Assembly: GCA_022113835.1 (NCBI GenBank)
Contig: JAILWY010000021.1
Coordinates: 11,098,001-11,162,000, forward strand
Direction: 5' to 3'
Length of the DNA: 64,000 nt
Origin: Atopsyche davidsoni
Taxonomy: Eukaryota; Arthropoda; Insecta; Trichoptera; Hydrobiosidae
Shown here: one piece after another, positions 1 to 12,395 of the stretch
How the letters are laid out: the number at the start of each line of letters is the position of its first letter
Position numbering within the stretch: the stretch's first letter is position 1
Notes under the pieces: generated by a model
Database searches by the model: none
Told to the model about the DNA's origin: nothing
Seen by the model: the letters and a program-made list of their open reading frames with translations, nothing else
Program-made: the position numbers and the translations under genes

Positions 1-3000
1 GCCATTTGGATATTTATTGTTGATTATAACCATCGAAACCTTGTTCACCCCTTTTGAAATTATTGATAGATTAATGACGGACATAATCCTGCGTCTTCTC
101 ATAACTTAAACTTTATTTTTGATATTGACCAATAGAAGTTTCCGTTCCGCGAAGATACGCCAAAACGAAGACTCGAGAGAGTCACGACAATTATTTATTG
201 CGGAGTTTTTCGCGAGTGGAGAAGCCGAGTGGGCGGTCGGTTGTCATGTTCTTGGCACACTTCCTCAATGCTAGACGTACACACGCTATTTATTTATGTA
301 CATCTCTAGTGAAATTTTCGATCGGGCTAAATTAAAGCCAATCGTTCAATCATTATTTGTAGTTATTTCGCAGTAACTGTACAGACACGAGAGAATAAAT
401 TCAAAAAATTAAAGATTTATTCACTCGATTAATACTATCGAAATGAACGCCGCGACTGTGTGCAGATGACGTGAATATATTTGATCGTACAAATTAGAAA
501 CTTTTGGAAAAAAAAACACAGGAGCGTTGTTTATACCTAAAAAATTTACCTTAAAAGAAGTTATTTTAGGCTTATAAACAAATTTTCCTGCTGCTATGAA
601 CGTTTCCAATTACTTGCTCTACCAGTCTCCATTCTCAAATCAACTTGTTTTAGATGTATTCCATCATCAAAGCTCGCAAAAATTACAGGTATTTTTTTTT
701 TAATTTGCTGTAAAATAGAAAACGTTGAGATGTTTAATCGCGAGTATCATCGGAACACCCTTTTAGAATAAATCTTCAACAAGCTGCGTTTTCCACTGGG
801 TAATCCCTGGCGGATGTCAGTACGAATATCTAGAACGTGGATCACTCACTGTTTTTTCAGTAACCTCCCTTGCAATTACCTCGCATGCCTTTCTCAGAGA
901 TCACACCCATCCCATTACTCACGCCAGCTCACGAATCGAAACAGAAAAAAAAATCAAATGAGTCAGTAAGTATAAAAGTGTTTGCTTCTATTCGTTTTTT
1001 TTTTCTTACATAAGCATATTTTTTGCTGAGAAATTGGCCAGCGCGTTTGTGGTATATTTTTTTTCATTGTATTATAAAGGAAGCCGCCATTGCCTACTGG
1101 AAACAATTAGGGATCCCTTTTCCGGGGGACGGGTCGTGCTTCTCTCATTTGGCTGGTGCAGGTTGAAGGTTAATTAAAAATCTCGAGCACGTAGAGTGAA
1201 TCAGATGAGTTTCACGTCTGGCAATTAGCACATCGGTACCTTGATGAGTTATTATAGTTCCGAGTGTAAAAAAATCGGACACGCGTCGACGAAAACAGTA
1301 ATTTCTCTCTAGGCATTACGCAAGACAACAAGAGAGAAAGATGAACGTACCGAGAACTGCAAAAGAAATGAGAAACTGTCAACTGACCAATTTTGCACCT
1401 GTCAGTGGAGAATCTCTGAATAGACTGATTTTTCACGCAAATACCTGAAAGCAGCTTCAAGTGACAGTTGCAACACATTAGAGAGTTTTTTTATATTTTT
1501 GTGTAGTTTTTTTTTTATGACGGGTCACAAGTTCACGTGCCGCATAAGGGCATGCGTCTTTTTACGATAAAGATAGTGATACTTTAAAAAAATGTGTGAA
1601 GGTGGAAGTTGGTAGATTATAGAGGTTCTCGCGCCTCGCAGTGTCACAGTCGAGTATAATGACCGGGTAATTATCAACATGCTAATGTTTTTTTTTTTTT
1701 TTTTTAGTAAGTATCACAAATGAGGTTCGCTAAATGTCTTAAACGATTTTTTTCACGTATCCCACACGCAATGAAATCAGTAATGTAATGCAAGACACGA
1801 GAAATTAACAGTTAGTTTTTTTTTTAGTACCTTCACACTGCATTCCGACAAATCGGTTTTATATCACTTTAACGACACCGTAAAGGTAATATCACAACCT
1901 CTAATGGCTAAATACAGCATACGCACAAAGATAATGCCCAAATACCTGTTGCTTTTATCGATAGCTGGTTGCATCATTGGATCGAACCTTCGGGCGGTGC
2001 GGCTGTCTCTGCACTTACGCAACGGATCCTCTTCTCGGTAGGAAGACGAGAAAGCTGGTTCTCTCGTTATGCGTGCCATCTTGGGTGAAAATTGATTTCG
2101 AGTTCGGGCGTGTCGAGTCGCGTTTCCGCGGAGATCGACCGTGACATTTCGTATTGCCGCACTGACAGAGTTCAAGAGGCCCGTAAACCGGGGAACGCGA
2201 GAGGAAAGTGTTGCCGTATGAGTGGCACTTGGAAATACCGCCACAATGGCCGGACATAAATCTCAAGTAATATTAGAGAATTTCATCAGAGCTCATTGTC
2301 GAATTGTCAAAGTAGCAGGCTGTACTTACGCCGAGGACCTCTGACTTCTGCGACCTACGCTTTGCTGCGTACTCGCTTTTCTACCCTTCTCCGTAATTGA
2401 GCATACTTTAAATGACAGCGTAACTTTGACGGGTTTCTTTCACCGCTTAATGAACTTGCTGTTTATAATAGTACTAATCGAGATAACTGATTTTAATTTT
2501 TTTGCCACACACTATTGTAAATCACAAAAGCTTTCAAAGATGAAAGAGTTTGTTTTTTTTTATTGGTTTTATAATAAATTATCTATTCTTCCTGACAGTC
2601 GCAAATGATTTTCGTAAGTTGTATTGATGTTAAAATAAAAAATTTAAATTCAAAGTCTGTACTGTGTGCTATTGACAAATGGAAGTCATTAAATCAACAA
2701 TGTGATTGATTAAAGTTGGCAGCTATATTTACATGCGGACAATATTGATTGCATCACTGCAGACTGCAGGGGACATGCATATCATGCCTGCCAGACGTGA
2801 CAATCATTCCATCACCTTTAATATTCACTGTGATCGAGTTAGCAGGCTTGGCCGGTTACACGCATACCTGCATTTATAAAAAAATATCTATTATATATTT
2901 CCGATAGTGTCTTATGTACAATGAGTTTTATTACAGGTATAAAAAGGTGTAATCGTTTTCAATGCAGTATGGAAATCACATTATTAAATATAAAGTAAAG

Positions 3001-3876
3001 TGAGAAAATAGGAACTTCAATTGAAAATAATATCTGTTAATAAATTATTAATGCATACAGAAATTCAATGCCTTATTAAATTGATGATAATATTATAAAA
3101 CAAACAGTTTTAAAATAAATTAGGCCCAAATAAATAATTTGTATCTGATGTGTTTTATTTGGGTACAAATATCGATTTGTTTATAGAATTTTTTATTTAA
3201 ATTCTTTATGAAATTAGATATTTCTAACTTTATTGATATTAATTTAAAAACTATTATAGACTTTTTATAAAGATGTACAATGAAATGCAGACGAGTTTTA
3301 ATTTTTCTAAATTTCAAGGTCTTTGTTCAACAAATTACATTAGTTATGAAATAGCATAAACCCTACCGCTTCCAATATGGAGGTCTAAGAGAAACAGTTG
3401 GAAACAACAAAGTCCTCTTATTGTGAAAATTGACCAACGATACATTTCGTTTTTAAGGATAGTCGGTAATTCCTAACAGCGAATAGGGCAATCAAGGAAA
3501 AATAAGGTTACTTCAATTAATTACAAAGTTCTCAAACCTCCCCCTTCGATTGAGTGATTATAATATCTAATCACAGCCTACGTTTTGAAGGTGTTAACAA
3601 AAACCCGTTGTGTGATCTTTTGTCTGACACGTTTATCAATTTTATTAGAGAGTCGGAGATAATTGTAAGTGAGGATGCATGCGTCTTCGTGATACAAAAA
3701 AATACCTGAGATTATCTCTTACAAAACACGAATTGAAATACTTGTATAATCATACGGATCTTTTGTAATGCGTGTAATTTTAAATAAACATTGCCTTGCG
3801 CGGAGCGATCTAAAGTAGAATACACAGGACGGTACAGCGAGGTGTAAGCTCATCTGCTCACCGGGACAGATATATA
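1..3876. other. intergenic or intronic DNA, no gene recognised
   Basis: This is mostly AT-rich sequence with short homopolymer runs. A GC-richer patch at about 1,980-2,270 is open on the minus strand in two frames (1,864-2,244 and 2,015-2,266). Neither translation shows a domain, signal peptide or membrane segment that I recognise, and two overlapping open frames suggest base composition rather than coding. A second GC-richer patch sits at about 1,085-1,170. I see no RNA gene. The patches could be unrecognised exons or regulatory DNA. Confidence 0.4.
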
Positions 3877-4243
3877 GGGTGTCCAAAGAAAGTATTGAGA
3901 TATTGCTGCCAATTCTGACCTGATGTTTTGTTTCAATTCCTTTACGTTCATCGGATTATTCTCATAAAATCTACTTTTAAGGTATCCCCATACGAAATAG
4001 TCAAGAGGCCTAAGGTCGGGGCTTCTGGGAGTCCAGTTGATATTACCTCTACGTTAAACGACCTTATTAGGGAATAATTCGTTAACAGCTCCAATTGATT
4101 GATTGGATGTATGGCAAGTATTGGAACTACGTTCTTGAGTTGAAACCTTGAAACCCCTGCAACTTTGGGCCCAAAATTTTCGCAGCATATCGCAATAACG
4201 GTCACTATTCACATTCACCTGTTACTCTTTTTGGACACCTGTA
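3877..4243 (-). mobile_element. mariner/Tc1-like element, internally deleted copy 1
   Basis: The element has terminal inverted repeats: GGGTGTCCAAAGAAAGTA at 3,877-3,894, and at 4,223-4,243 a right end whose reverse complement contains GGTGTCCAAAAAGAGTA. Both ends abut TA dinucleotides, as expected for the TA target duplication of Tc1/mariner elements. At about 370 bp it cannot encode a full transposase (usually 330-350 residues). It keeps only the C-terminal third of one on the minus strand. A second copy lies at 43,753-44,280. Confidence 0.8.
3903..4205 (-). pseudogene. transposase C-terminal fragment (mariner-like, DDE superfamily)
   Basis: The minus strand translates to WTPRSPDLRPLDYFVWGYLK, then a stretch ending KQNIRSELAAIS. 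This is the conserved block holding the third catalytic acidic residue of IS630/Tc1/mariner transposases (the SPDL-PLDYF-WG motif, Asp version). The upstream part reads in other frames (beginning NDRYCDMLRKF) with a stop between the blocks, so the fragment is frameshifted. The first two catalytic aspartates are missing. It is a dead relic; activity would need a transposase from elsewhere. Confidence 0.75.
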
Positions 4244-4359
4244 TATAAATATATTGTTTTGTTAAACATGCAGAAATATGAGTATAAACGTATTTTCTAA
4301 ATTACAGTTCAAATTGATTAAACCTGATGAATAGTCAATGACGAAGCAACACGGATCAT

Positions 4360-4640
4360 GGGCTTTGTCGCCAAGGCGGAGGCGGCGCGGCGGTCCGTCT
4401 GCCGCGGTCGCTCGAGAGTTTCACTTTCGTAAATAAATTTGCAAAAAATTAAAGGTGGGGCCGCGGGAAGATGTGCGAGCCGGTCTGCGCATCCCAAATG
4501 TCAACTGTGGCCGGCACACTTCCCAAACCTGCCGCGACTCGCACACGCACTGCCCGCTGGCTCCCAACCCGCGCGGCGCACTCTCCCCAGCACCCCCTCA
4601 ACTGTGATGCGCACACCACCCAAACACTCAAACACCCGCT
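4360..4640. other. GC- and CpG-rich island
   Basis: About 280 bp of strongly GC-rich DNA with many CG dinucleotides sits in AT-rich surroundings. It is open in three frames (4,439-4,645 plus, 4,471-4,749 plus, 4,449-4,631 minus), which is typical of GC-rich non-coding DNA where stops are rare. The translations are low in complexity (A, P, R, T rich) and none is recognised. It could be a promoter or 5' UTR exon of an undetected gene, or part of a repeat. Confidence 0.4.
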
Positions 4641-4659
4641 TTTGATATTCCGATATTTA

Positions 4660-5055
4660 TATCTATTTATGGATTGGTCAATCAGATGCGTATTTATTAC
4701 CCATTACGGGTTTGCAAGCACTGGACTTTTTGAACAAAGTAACAAGTGAAGCGATTTTAGTCCCATCTGGATATTATTTTTAAAATCTATTGATTTAGCC
4801 AAGACGCGCACGACGTGCAAATCACTAAATATTGATTGGCCTGGGCACATTGATTCATATGTAGAGTATGATTGCTAAAAATTCTCGATAAACGGAAGTC
4901 ATTCGTTAGTACAAGGGTTCGTACACCGGTCATGTAAACCAGGAGATGTGGGTTCAAATCCCACACAAATCACGATGATATTTTTCTGAGAGTTTATTTA
5001 AATCATCTTCTATATATGAACTAATGTGCCTAATCATATTAGTAATAATTCCGAT
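4660..5055 (+). repeat. tRNA-bearing foldback repeat family, copy 1
   Basis: The left part (about 4,664-4,712, containing GCGTATTTATTACCCATTAC) matches segments at 12,066-12,150 (minus) and 31,795-31,862 (plus). An inverted pair follows: GGGCACATTGATTCATAT near 4,844 and its imperfect complement ATATGAACTAATGTGCC near 5,015. Between them are a tRNA-like sequence and the family signature CACGATGATATTTTTCTGAG. The same parts recur in the same order at 31.8 kb. No protein is encoded. The family may be a SINE inside a MITE, or a foldback element that captured a tRNA-like unit. Confidence 0.6.
4905..4975 (+). repeat. tRNA-Thr-like (SINE head) sequence
   Basis: The sequence has an anticodon-arm-like stretch (CCGGTCATGTAAACCAGG) followed by a perfect T-arm, GTGGGTTCAAATCCCAC, which is also a pol III B box. 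An A-box-like TTAGTACAAGGGTTCG precedes it. The anticodon arm resembles tRNA-Thr(UGU) with the invariant U33 changed. The D-arm is incomplete and no acceptor stem can form, so this is a tRNA-derived repeat and not a working tRNA gene. Confidence 0.6.
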
Positions 5056-8000
5056 ATTTGATAAAAACCTTCCAGACCCTCCCAAGGCAAAAAAATTATA
5101 TACGAGTCCCCTAAAACCCAGTAATGTCATCGCAGTGTATTTCGATGAATATGTATTGATTTTAATGAGGAAATATAATAAAGTTCAATTATGCATAACT
5201 ATTGCAAAAATATATAATTTACAAAAAAACAATAATTGGTTTGTAGTATTGAAAAACTTTAGAACCACTGACAGGCGTAAAAATACGAAGCACTACTTAG
5301 TTACAATATTTTATCATAAAACAAGTAAAGAGAAAACAAACGTGGTTCCATTGTTAAGGGAATTGTAAAGGTTGTATATGAAGGAAGAATTCGGATTATT
5401 GCCGCCGCTTTCTTTGTCTGCCCGGATGTGGAGCAGTCATGTAATTTAATTAAAGCCAGAAAACGTAAAGACGTAATCGACGTTTCTTACTGGAGACATT
5501 CGTGTTCGAATGAATGTGGAGACAAATACACTGCTTAATATTTAGATAGCATGAATGAAAAATGTTGTTAACAGAGCAGTCTTATCTTCGTGGACACTAT
5601 CAGGCCGAGGGAGTCTCTGACACTGAAACACGTTTTCTTAACATTCAGTTTGACCAAATATGGACCGCACATCCGCAGATCGGCAAACATCGCCATCACT
5701 GCTTGCTTCCAGATTTCATTTCTCTTGTTTACTTGCACCGGCCTGAGAAATCATTTGTATCGAAGCCGCCAGTTGTTGACCTCTGCCCTGCCCCGCCTCC
5801 CCCCGCCACGCCCTGGTTCCTGTAGCTGAAAGCTGTTCTCTGATTAATGTTAAATTTATACGAATAAATACTGGCCGATTAAAATAGCAAAGCTGATCAT
5901 TACCAGCGCTTCACCATGTGTACGAATGGACATTTCAATATATTATTTACCATAATTCATAATTTTCTCTTGTATAAATATTTTTTCTTGGTTATTAGGC
6001 AGGTGTGATGTTTAGGATTCATTTAAATGAAAACGAAGTTTGGCCGTTACCTTTTGTTTAGAAAAATAATATCATCTCACACGCTGATTAACACGATTTG
6101 TACATATATTGAATTAAGTAAAGTTTCATGTGTAATGAGTGAAAGATTCCCATAAAAAATACGCAATGTTACAGTATGAATTAAACGCATGATTAGTGGA
6201 GAGTTCTGACATTTTGCAAAATCTGAAATTATATATTCCTGATAATTTTGCCAAAGTCGTGACCACCGTTTGTTTCTTTGGTTAATGTGTTAAACTTACC
6301 TGAGAAGTGCTACACCTGTTGGCAGACCAATTAGCTATGAGGTTATGGGCTAATGGCGAGACGATATCATACAAGCCGAGCATATTAATACCTAGTTGTC
6401 AATAATATGATATAAATATAACTGTAAAAAAAAACAGTTTTGAGAATAGCGCGAGCTGAAAACTATATAACCATAAATACAAGAGCTGTTCAGTTATATA
6501 TACATTTTAAAAAATAAATAAATCGCAACAGTATCTGGTGAAATTTATTGAATTGTTTTATGCACATTTTTACCCGAAAAGGAGAAATACAAATTATCAC
6601 GATATCATTTTAAGGTCAAGATAAATTATTTTTTCGCATCTTTTCCCTTTACTGTATGATATGACATATTGTTTTCTTTAATTATAAAAATACCAAGTAT
6701 TTACTATTTCATTGCTATTTTTTTTATGTAAAAATAATGATGTTTACGTTAGACCAAAGGCACCGCAATAACAAGAAGAGCCTATAATGTCAGGGAGATC
6801 AGAATACAAGAAGCAGGCTGAGAGAGATCTTTCCAAAGGTCAGCGGCTTCTGAAAGTCCTACCGACTTGGAGTGAAGATCATTCATACATCTATCAAGAT
6901 ATTTACTTAATTTTATTGTAAGTTTGTTTACAATTTTACTATTAAATTTCTTCACGCAACTATATATTATTATTAAGATGCCCATTCTATGAGGAAGCTA
7001 GTGACCATCTTACAGAATATATAAAATAGCTATTCAGGACTTATCTTATTTGTTTGGCTAAGCTCTCGACTTCCAGTCACTATCTCAAATTTCACATCTA
7101 CGTTAGTATTTTTTTTTCATTCAATGCCTCTTTTTATTTAAAACAGTCATCTGCAGTGGGCTTAACTTGGTATTTATGAAAATATGGCCGAAATAAGAGA
7201 CCTTACGCTTTTTTGCCATTGTCAAGAGTTTTCTTTATTTGCGCATTCTGTGCCAAACTCTCTAGTTAAGCAACTATGTAAAGAACCTAAATATTTTAAT
7301 AGAGTATTTTGTATATAGGATATTAGCATTACTGCAAATAACTAACAAAATTAGCGGTTGGTCTTTATGAAAACATTTGGAAAATTTGCTTAATAATTGC
7401 ATACCACAGAGCAGAGACTGCAATCAAAGCACAGACAGCATGTTTTGCTTTCAATTTCACTACCCACTACTAAAAATAATATTAAATAATTTTACCTCTG
7501 CTAAAATATTGCAAACTCAAAGAAAACCAACAACGCCGCTCTATTAAAATTTTCCATACAATAAAATATTTACAAGTTGATAAAAAGATTGCATTTGTTA
7601 TTTAATAATTCTATACATCTCAAAGGCTGTTCTTTTCTAGTTTAGTTTTTTAGTTTTGTTACCTTCAAAATTGTAATTATTTTTTAATAAACGCTTTTGG
7701 ACGAGCGCCTACCCAATTTCAATTGCACGATTTAAAGTGTTATATTTCTGATATATTAAAAAAGAAATCAATCGCTGGTAATCTTTGGAAGTATTTCAAT
7801 GAATTTACGCTGACCCTGACTTCTAAATTGTACAAATGCACGAAGAATAAAAGTGAACCAGCGGATTGCATTGAATAGCTAACCTAATTTTTTAATCGAC
7901 GTTTGAGTAAAATGTATACAAACGAGGCTAAGAGAGGAATACTGCGGATGCTGCAAATAATTGAAAAATACTAGAGACGAGTAACCAACGCACACTGGTT

Positions 8001-9134
8001 TAACAGGAAACCTATAAATACTAACTATCCAATTGATTAATTTAAGTATCCAAGATAATTTGTAATTATATAAATCTTGATACTTGTCCAATACTAATTT
8101 AAATTTTTGAGTAATACACCTACATTATTATATAATAGTATGCAGAATAATTTCCTAAGGTTTTTTTATGTTATATTTGTTTTTGTTTTATGTTTTTATT
8201 TTGAGAGTTTATAATAGTTCTGAAGTTTTAGTTAATATATAAATAACAGATCCTTATGTGGCGTGCGATGGAAATAAAAAATTGATCAAAAATTTGAAAA
8301 AAAAAGTTGGATTTAAGTATTAAAAAAAATTGTAGGAGATATACTTTTAGATATTCATTTCTACATTGAATCTATATTTGATTATACAAAAAAAAAAACA
8401 CTATAAATGTATTAAAAACCTGATGTTTTAAAAAAAAAAAGATTTTTTATATGGAAGTTAAAATTATTGTATGTAAGTCAATCACTTAAATTTATTAAAA
8501 AGTTGTTTTCTATTTAGCACATACAATATAAAGCATGAAATATTTTTGTAATTTAGCGTAAATCAGTGTGAACATTAAAAATAGATAAATCATTGATTAT
8601 ATCGCACAGCATATATTTATCAGAATTCATGCACACAGTTATCAGTTTCAATACTATAGGAATATTCTCGATGTACCGTTCAAACGAGTATTGCATATGT
8701 GGACTGTCGGATCATTAAACTCTATTGAAATCGATTATACATTTAATTAAGTACATTTGGTAGAAATTTGATGAGAGTTGAATGTTACGGCAATATCAGT
8801 AATAACTACAATTTGAAAACTTACACCGAGCAGCTACATCTACAAAATCAAACTAACGACAAAATCCCAGTGAAAAATTAGATACCTAAATTTCATGAAT
8901 AAAAAAACCTCGTCAGTACTTGTAAGGTACTAAAAATTATACGAAAAGCTCTTGTTAATTGTATGAATTTTTTTATTATATTTACTGCAAGTAAATCAAT
9001 TCTAAGAAAATAAAGTTTTATTTGCAATGAAATTAATTTTGAAGTACTCAACTAGACAATTTACCTTGACAAAATGTACATCAATACTTTTAGACGCATA
9101 AAGTTGTATTCAGAAATACATTTTATACGTGAAA
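5056..9134. other. AT-rich DNA, no gene recognised
   Basis: The stretch has scattered short open frames, none longer than about 115 codons and none recognisable. A GC-richer patch at about 5,650-5,825 is open in two overlapping plus frames with proline-rich, low-complexity translations. From 7,000 to 9,130 the sequence is almost featureless A/T-rich DNA with poly-A and poly-T runs. I see no tRNA, no long inverted repeat and no transposon termini. Confidence 0.4.
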
Positions 9135-9186
9135 CATTAAAATGGAATTCCACAAAGTACTCTCTGTCAAAAATATTGAATTTCTT
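9135..9186 (+). repeat. isolated end of repeat family B
   Basis: About 50 bp closely matches 13,790-13,840 and 34,822-34,869, with the shared core AGTACTCTCTGTCAAAAATA. At the other two sites this end lies downstream of a hammerhead-like motif in a Penelope-like repeat. Here only the end survives; no hammerhead motif is visible upstream. Confidence 0.6.
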
Positions 9187-9474
9187 ATTATGAAATATTA
9201 AAAGTATGTGTGCCGACTGATATAGAAGATCGCAGTCGGTATACTCTCAAAAACCTTTTTGATTTCTCCTCTGAATTAATTATTCATCTCACATAGATCA
9301 ACGCGAGCCTCGCGTGGACATCGAATAATTAAGCTTGGATATTCACGTAACTAAAGCCTTCTGAGAGACGGTCAGTGTCATAAATTTCAGGGTATGCTCC
9401 GAGGCACTCGGAGACGGAATGCGAGGTGACGCAAGTCCGGCACCTGCTCCCAAAGAAAGCTCTTCCCGCTAGGG

Positions 9475-9660
9475 CACTGGTTCCCAACTACTACAAAAAA
9501 GTTATTCAATGTTTACATACCGACATAAAATATGGCGCACCCTGTTTATTAGATGTCAAAAATATGTTTGAAGATGATCAATATTAACAAGGCAGGGGTC
9601 TACGAAAAACAGGAAAACTCGACAAGGGGTCGACGGGACAAAATAGTTTGGGAACCTATG
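9475..9660. mobile_element. hAT-like non-autonomous element (186 bp) with 8-bp TSD
   Basis: The left terminus is CACTGGTTCCCAACTA, and the right terminus reads as CATAGGTTCCCAAACTA in reverse complement. These are inverted repeats of hAT type (a CA start and a GGTTCCCAA core). The flanks are CGCTAGGG (9,467-9,474) and GGCTAGGG (9,661-9,668), an 8-bp direct duplication with one mismatch, the length hAT transposases make. The interior has no long open frame, so it is a MITE mobilised in trans. Seeing termini, size and target duplication together makes this a firm call. Confidence 0.85.
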
Positions 9661-9668
9661 GGCTAGGG

Positions 9669-10679
9669 TCACCACACGCGCCCGCGGGACGGGACAAGTC
9701 AGCGGGGAGCTTTCTTGACAGCACGAAATCACGACAGACGCTTGACAGATCTGTCAGGCGGAATTTCATTATTGGTTTTGTAATTGCAGTGATTATAATG
9801 AACAAAGCTTCAATTGGAGTTTTTATGCTTGGAAGAATGTAAACAACCACAAAAAAACTGGTTTTATTTGTAATAGCTCAAATATTAACTACAAGTATGA
9901 ATAGTCAAATGGAAATTATCGACATCTTCTAATAGAAAAATAGCTGTAAAAAAACACATGAAATTGATAATTAATCTTTAATATTGCAAACCTGTTAATT
10001 AAAAAGTCTTGTATATATAATTTATAAATAAACCCTTACACGACTACTTTTATGTTTAAATTTTCTGAAAATTGTTGTCATCTTTCAGTTGGTTCAAAAC
10101 ACTTTTGAAATAGTTCAATCGATTAGAAATATTTTATTACAAGCAATGTTGAGATTGAACCGATTAAGGTGTAGTTATAATATTCAGATTTTTTGAAAAT
10201 GAAGGAAGTCGGTAGCCCTGGTTTCCGGCGGGGTACTTCAGGCACATCACACTTCACACTCAGTGTCAAGGCAGTCGCGGGGGGTGCGATAAAGCGGTCG
10301 AAGCCTCCGTGGCGGGGGGGTATCTCGTTAATTGATAGTTTAGATTGAATCGAATGTCATATTAATAAATAACCGATAACGAATGGAAGGGCGGCGCGAC
10401 GCGCCTGCGTCGGGATATTCAATACAGATTACAGGTATTAGCTGTTATATTACCTCAATATAAAAACCTATTTATAAATCAATCAGGTTTTTTTATTTAC
10501 ATATATTAAGATGCATATAAATTATCCAGCTCTACGTTCGTTTTCGTTGTAAATTCTAGCCGACTTATTTTATAGCAGAAGATATACTATAAGTCAAAGT
10601 GAATGAATATTTATTTTAAAAAAAAAGATTTCGCGTCATTGAATTATCTAAGCTTGTGTATTGAGTGCGCTTTTGCCTT
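9669..10679. other. GC-richer patches between two transposons, no gene
   Basis: Two GC-rich patches (about 9,669-9,770 and 10,205-10,420) are separated by ordinary AT-rich sequence. The first is open on both strands (9,648-9,842 plus, 9,656-9,850 minus), and neither translation is recognisable. The second contains a G-run (about 10,312-10,321) and several CG-rich motifs. They could be regulatory DNA. I see no splice-bounded coding exon. Confidence 0.35.
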
Positions 10680-11280
10680 TTAAGGGCCTAAGTCCCATAC
10701 TCAAGTTTTTTTGATCATTCCGTTTTGCGAAAAATCGACTGCACCAATAAAAAAAAATTTAATGCAAAAGTTAGATACATCTCTTTTTCCGAACAGAATA
10801 TATTTTTATTATTTGTGAATTTACTTTTAATATGATAAATATGTATTTTTTCGTTTGAAGTGTAGGAATTTGGAGATTCGTCGTGTCCCTGTTCTAAGAG
10901 TCCTAAGCATTTAAAACTCTTTTTTTAAATTGGAATTATGAGATTGAATATAAACCCAGAGCGATTTATTATTTTAAAAATTAAAAAAAAAAAAAAAATC
11001 TTTAAGGAACTTTGGTTTTGAAAAGTCGTCATTTTATCCAATTTTTCAACATCTTCAAGATTTTATTTTACCCTGAAAATGGACGTTAATTAAGTAATAA
11101 AAAATAGTTGAATATAATTTATAATTTTTTAAATACTCTATAAAAAAATTAACTTTCGACATATAAAAATAAAGTGACAATTAAATTAATTAAATGACAC
11201 GATTTCGCCAGGTAAAACGGTCCTTTTTTGTGGCAGACGGGGTATGGACACCAAGCAAGGTTAGGTAGCAAGACCCTTAA
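10680..11280 (+). mobile_element. TTAA-flanked MITE, copy 1
   Basis: This 601-bp unit recurs in inverted orientation at 41,069-41,677 over its full length. Both copies are bounded at each end by TTAA and then differ completely outside it. The termini are TTAAGGGCCTAAG and, in reverse complement, TTAAGGGTCTTGC, giving a short imperfect inverted repeat that starts with GGG. TTAA target sites are the signature of piggyBac-superfamily transposition. No open frame is present, so the element is non-autonomous. Both copies share the odd terminal motif TTTTTGTGGCAGACGG or its divergent form. Confidence 0.8.
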
Positions 11281-11936
11281 GGATTTTAGATTAAGACATA
11301 AGCAAAAATGATTATATTCTCCTAACTATTTGGCTATAAATATTTATTGATCGTAGATGAGTTTAAGATACAATGATATGTCATTGACACGTGACCAATT
11401 TTATCACGATCTTGTTAAGTGAAAACTTTCGTCTGCAGAATAAAGCCGATGCCTTAATACTTTTACGGAGATCGAACATTCAATCTATAATCAAAAGTTT
11501 AGCGTCATACTAAGTAAGGAGTAAATTACCGCTTCACATTGGAGAGATGGCGCGAAACTCTTAACAATAAAAAAAAAAATCCCGGCGCCGTGTTGCGAAA
11601 TCCGCACGGGCACAATTTTAATAACAATAAAAATACACACCCAAAAAGTTAAAGAAACGCGGCCATCGTGAGAAAGCGAAGTTTAAAATTGGCGGTTACG
11701 AATTTATCGCAAGAGTCCATCTCGTGCGGGCGTGACTTAGGACGACTTGAAGTACACACCCACAGTGAGGATGAAGTGATGCGTGATACATACAACTACG
11801 AATGAGAGCTGCGGGTTCAAATCCCACCTGTATTAAAAAAAAAAATTGTGAAAAGTGTACTCACATAATAATATGTTTTCAGTATAAACATTACAACATG
11901 CTTGTATGACGCTGTGATGACAATATTAAAGTACTA
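11281..11936. other. AT-rich spacer with a tRNA-like T-arm
   Basis: Mostly unremarkable. At 11,805-11,832 GCTGCGGGTTCAAATCCCAC forms a tRNA T-arm and B box, followed by a short spacer and a poly-A run near 11,838, as in tRNA-derived SINEs. No convincing D-arm or acceptor stem is visible. The patch at about 11,580-11,760 is somewhat GC-richer without coding features. Confidence 0.4.
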
Positions 11937-12150
11937 ATATGATTGGGCACATTATTTCACACATTGAAGATGACTAAAGAAACTCTCAGAAAAATATTAA
12001 AAACTCTAAGAAAAATATAAAAACAGAGAGTTTCTTTAATGTGTGAAATAATGTGCCTTATTATATAAGTAATAATATAAACCTGTATAGGTAATAAATA
12101 CGCACTTGATTGACGTTCAATCCACAAAATAGACATACAGTATTAAAGTA
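11937..12150 (-). repeat. foldback repeat family, copy 2 (without tRNA part)
   Basis: The arms GGCACATTATTTCACACATT (about 11,946-11,965) and its perfect complement (about 12,037-12,056) enclose a core that contains CTCAGAAAAATATT, the complement of the family signature. The sequence from 12,061 to 12,150 is the reverse complement of 31,790-31,870 in copy 3. The tRNA-like part found in copies 1 and 3 is missing here, so this copy looks like two inverted tails joined together. Confidence 0.6.
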
Positions 12151-12334
12151 ATCGATTCGCAAGCACATTACCTTCATGTTTACTAATAATAAAACTAGCA
12201 TCAGTAAAAATACAATGCTTTTTTTGGGATACGTCAACTTGGCCAATTATAAATATGAAATATTTTTTTGTTGTTGATAAATCTGCATTTCAATTGTGAA
12301 TACAATATATTTTCGCAAACTCAAAGAGCAAACT

Positions 12335-12395
12335 CTTCGTGAAAAAGTGGGATCCGAACTCGCATTCTGTGACACGATAGCCGTGGAGGTGTTGA
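12335..12395 (-). repeat. tRNA-like fragment (weak)
   Basis: On the minus strand GCGAGTTCGGATCCCAC resembles a T-arm and B box, and CCACGGCTATCGTG upstream resembles an anticodon arm. No complete cloverleaf can be drawn. This is probably the head of a tRNA-derived SINE, but the match is short. Confidence 0.3.

Noticed and set aside
4322..4350. Second hammerhead (CCTGATGAATAG)
   Set aside because: CTGATGA is present, but no GAAA follows a stem II; no ribozyme fold is possible.
4905..4975. Functional tRNA-Thr gene
   Set aside because: The T-arm is perfect, but there is no acceptor stem, the D-arm is incomplete and U33 is changed; the sequence recurs inside a repeat family.
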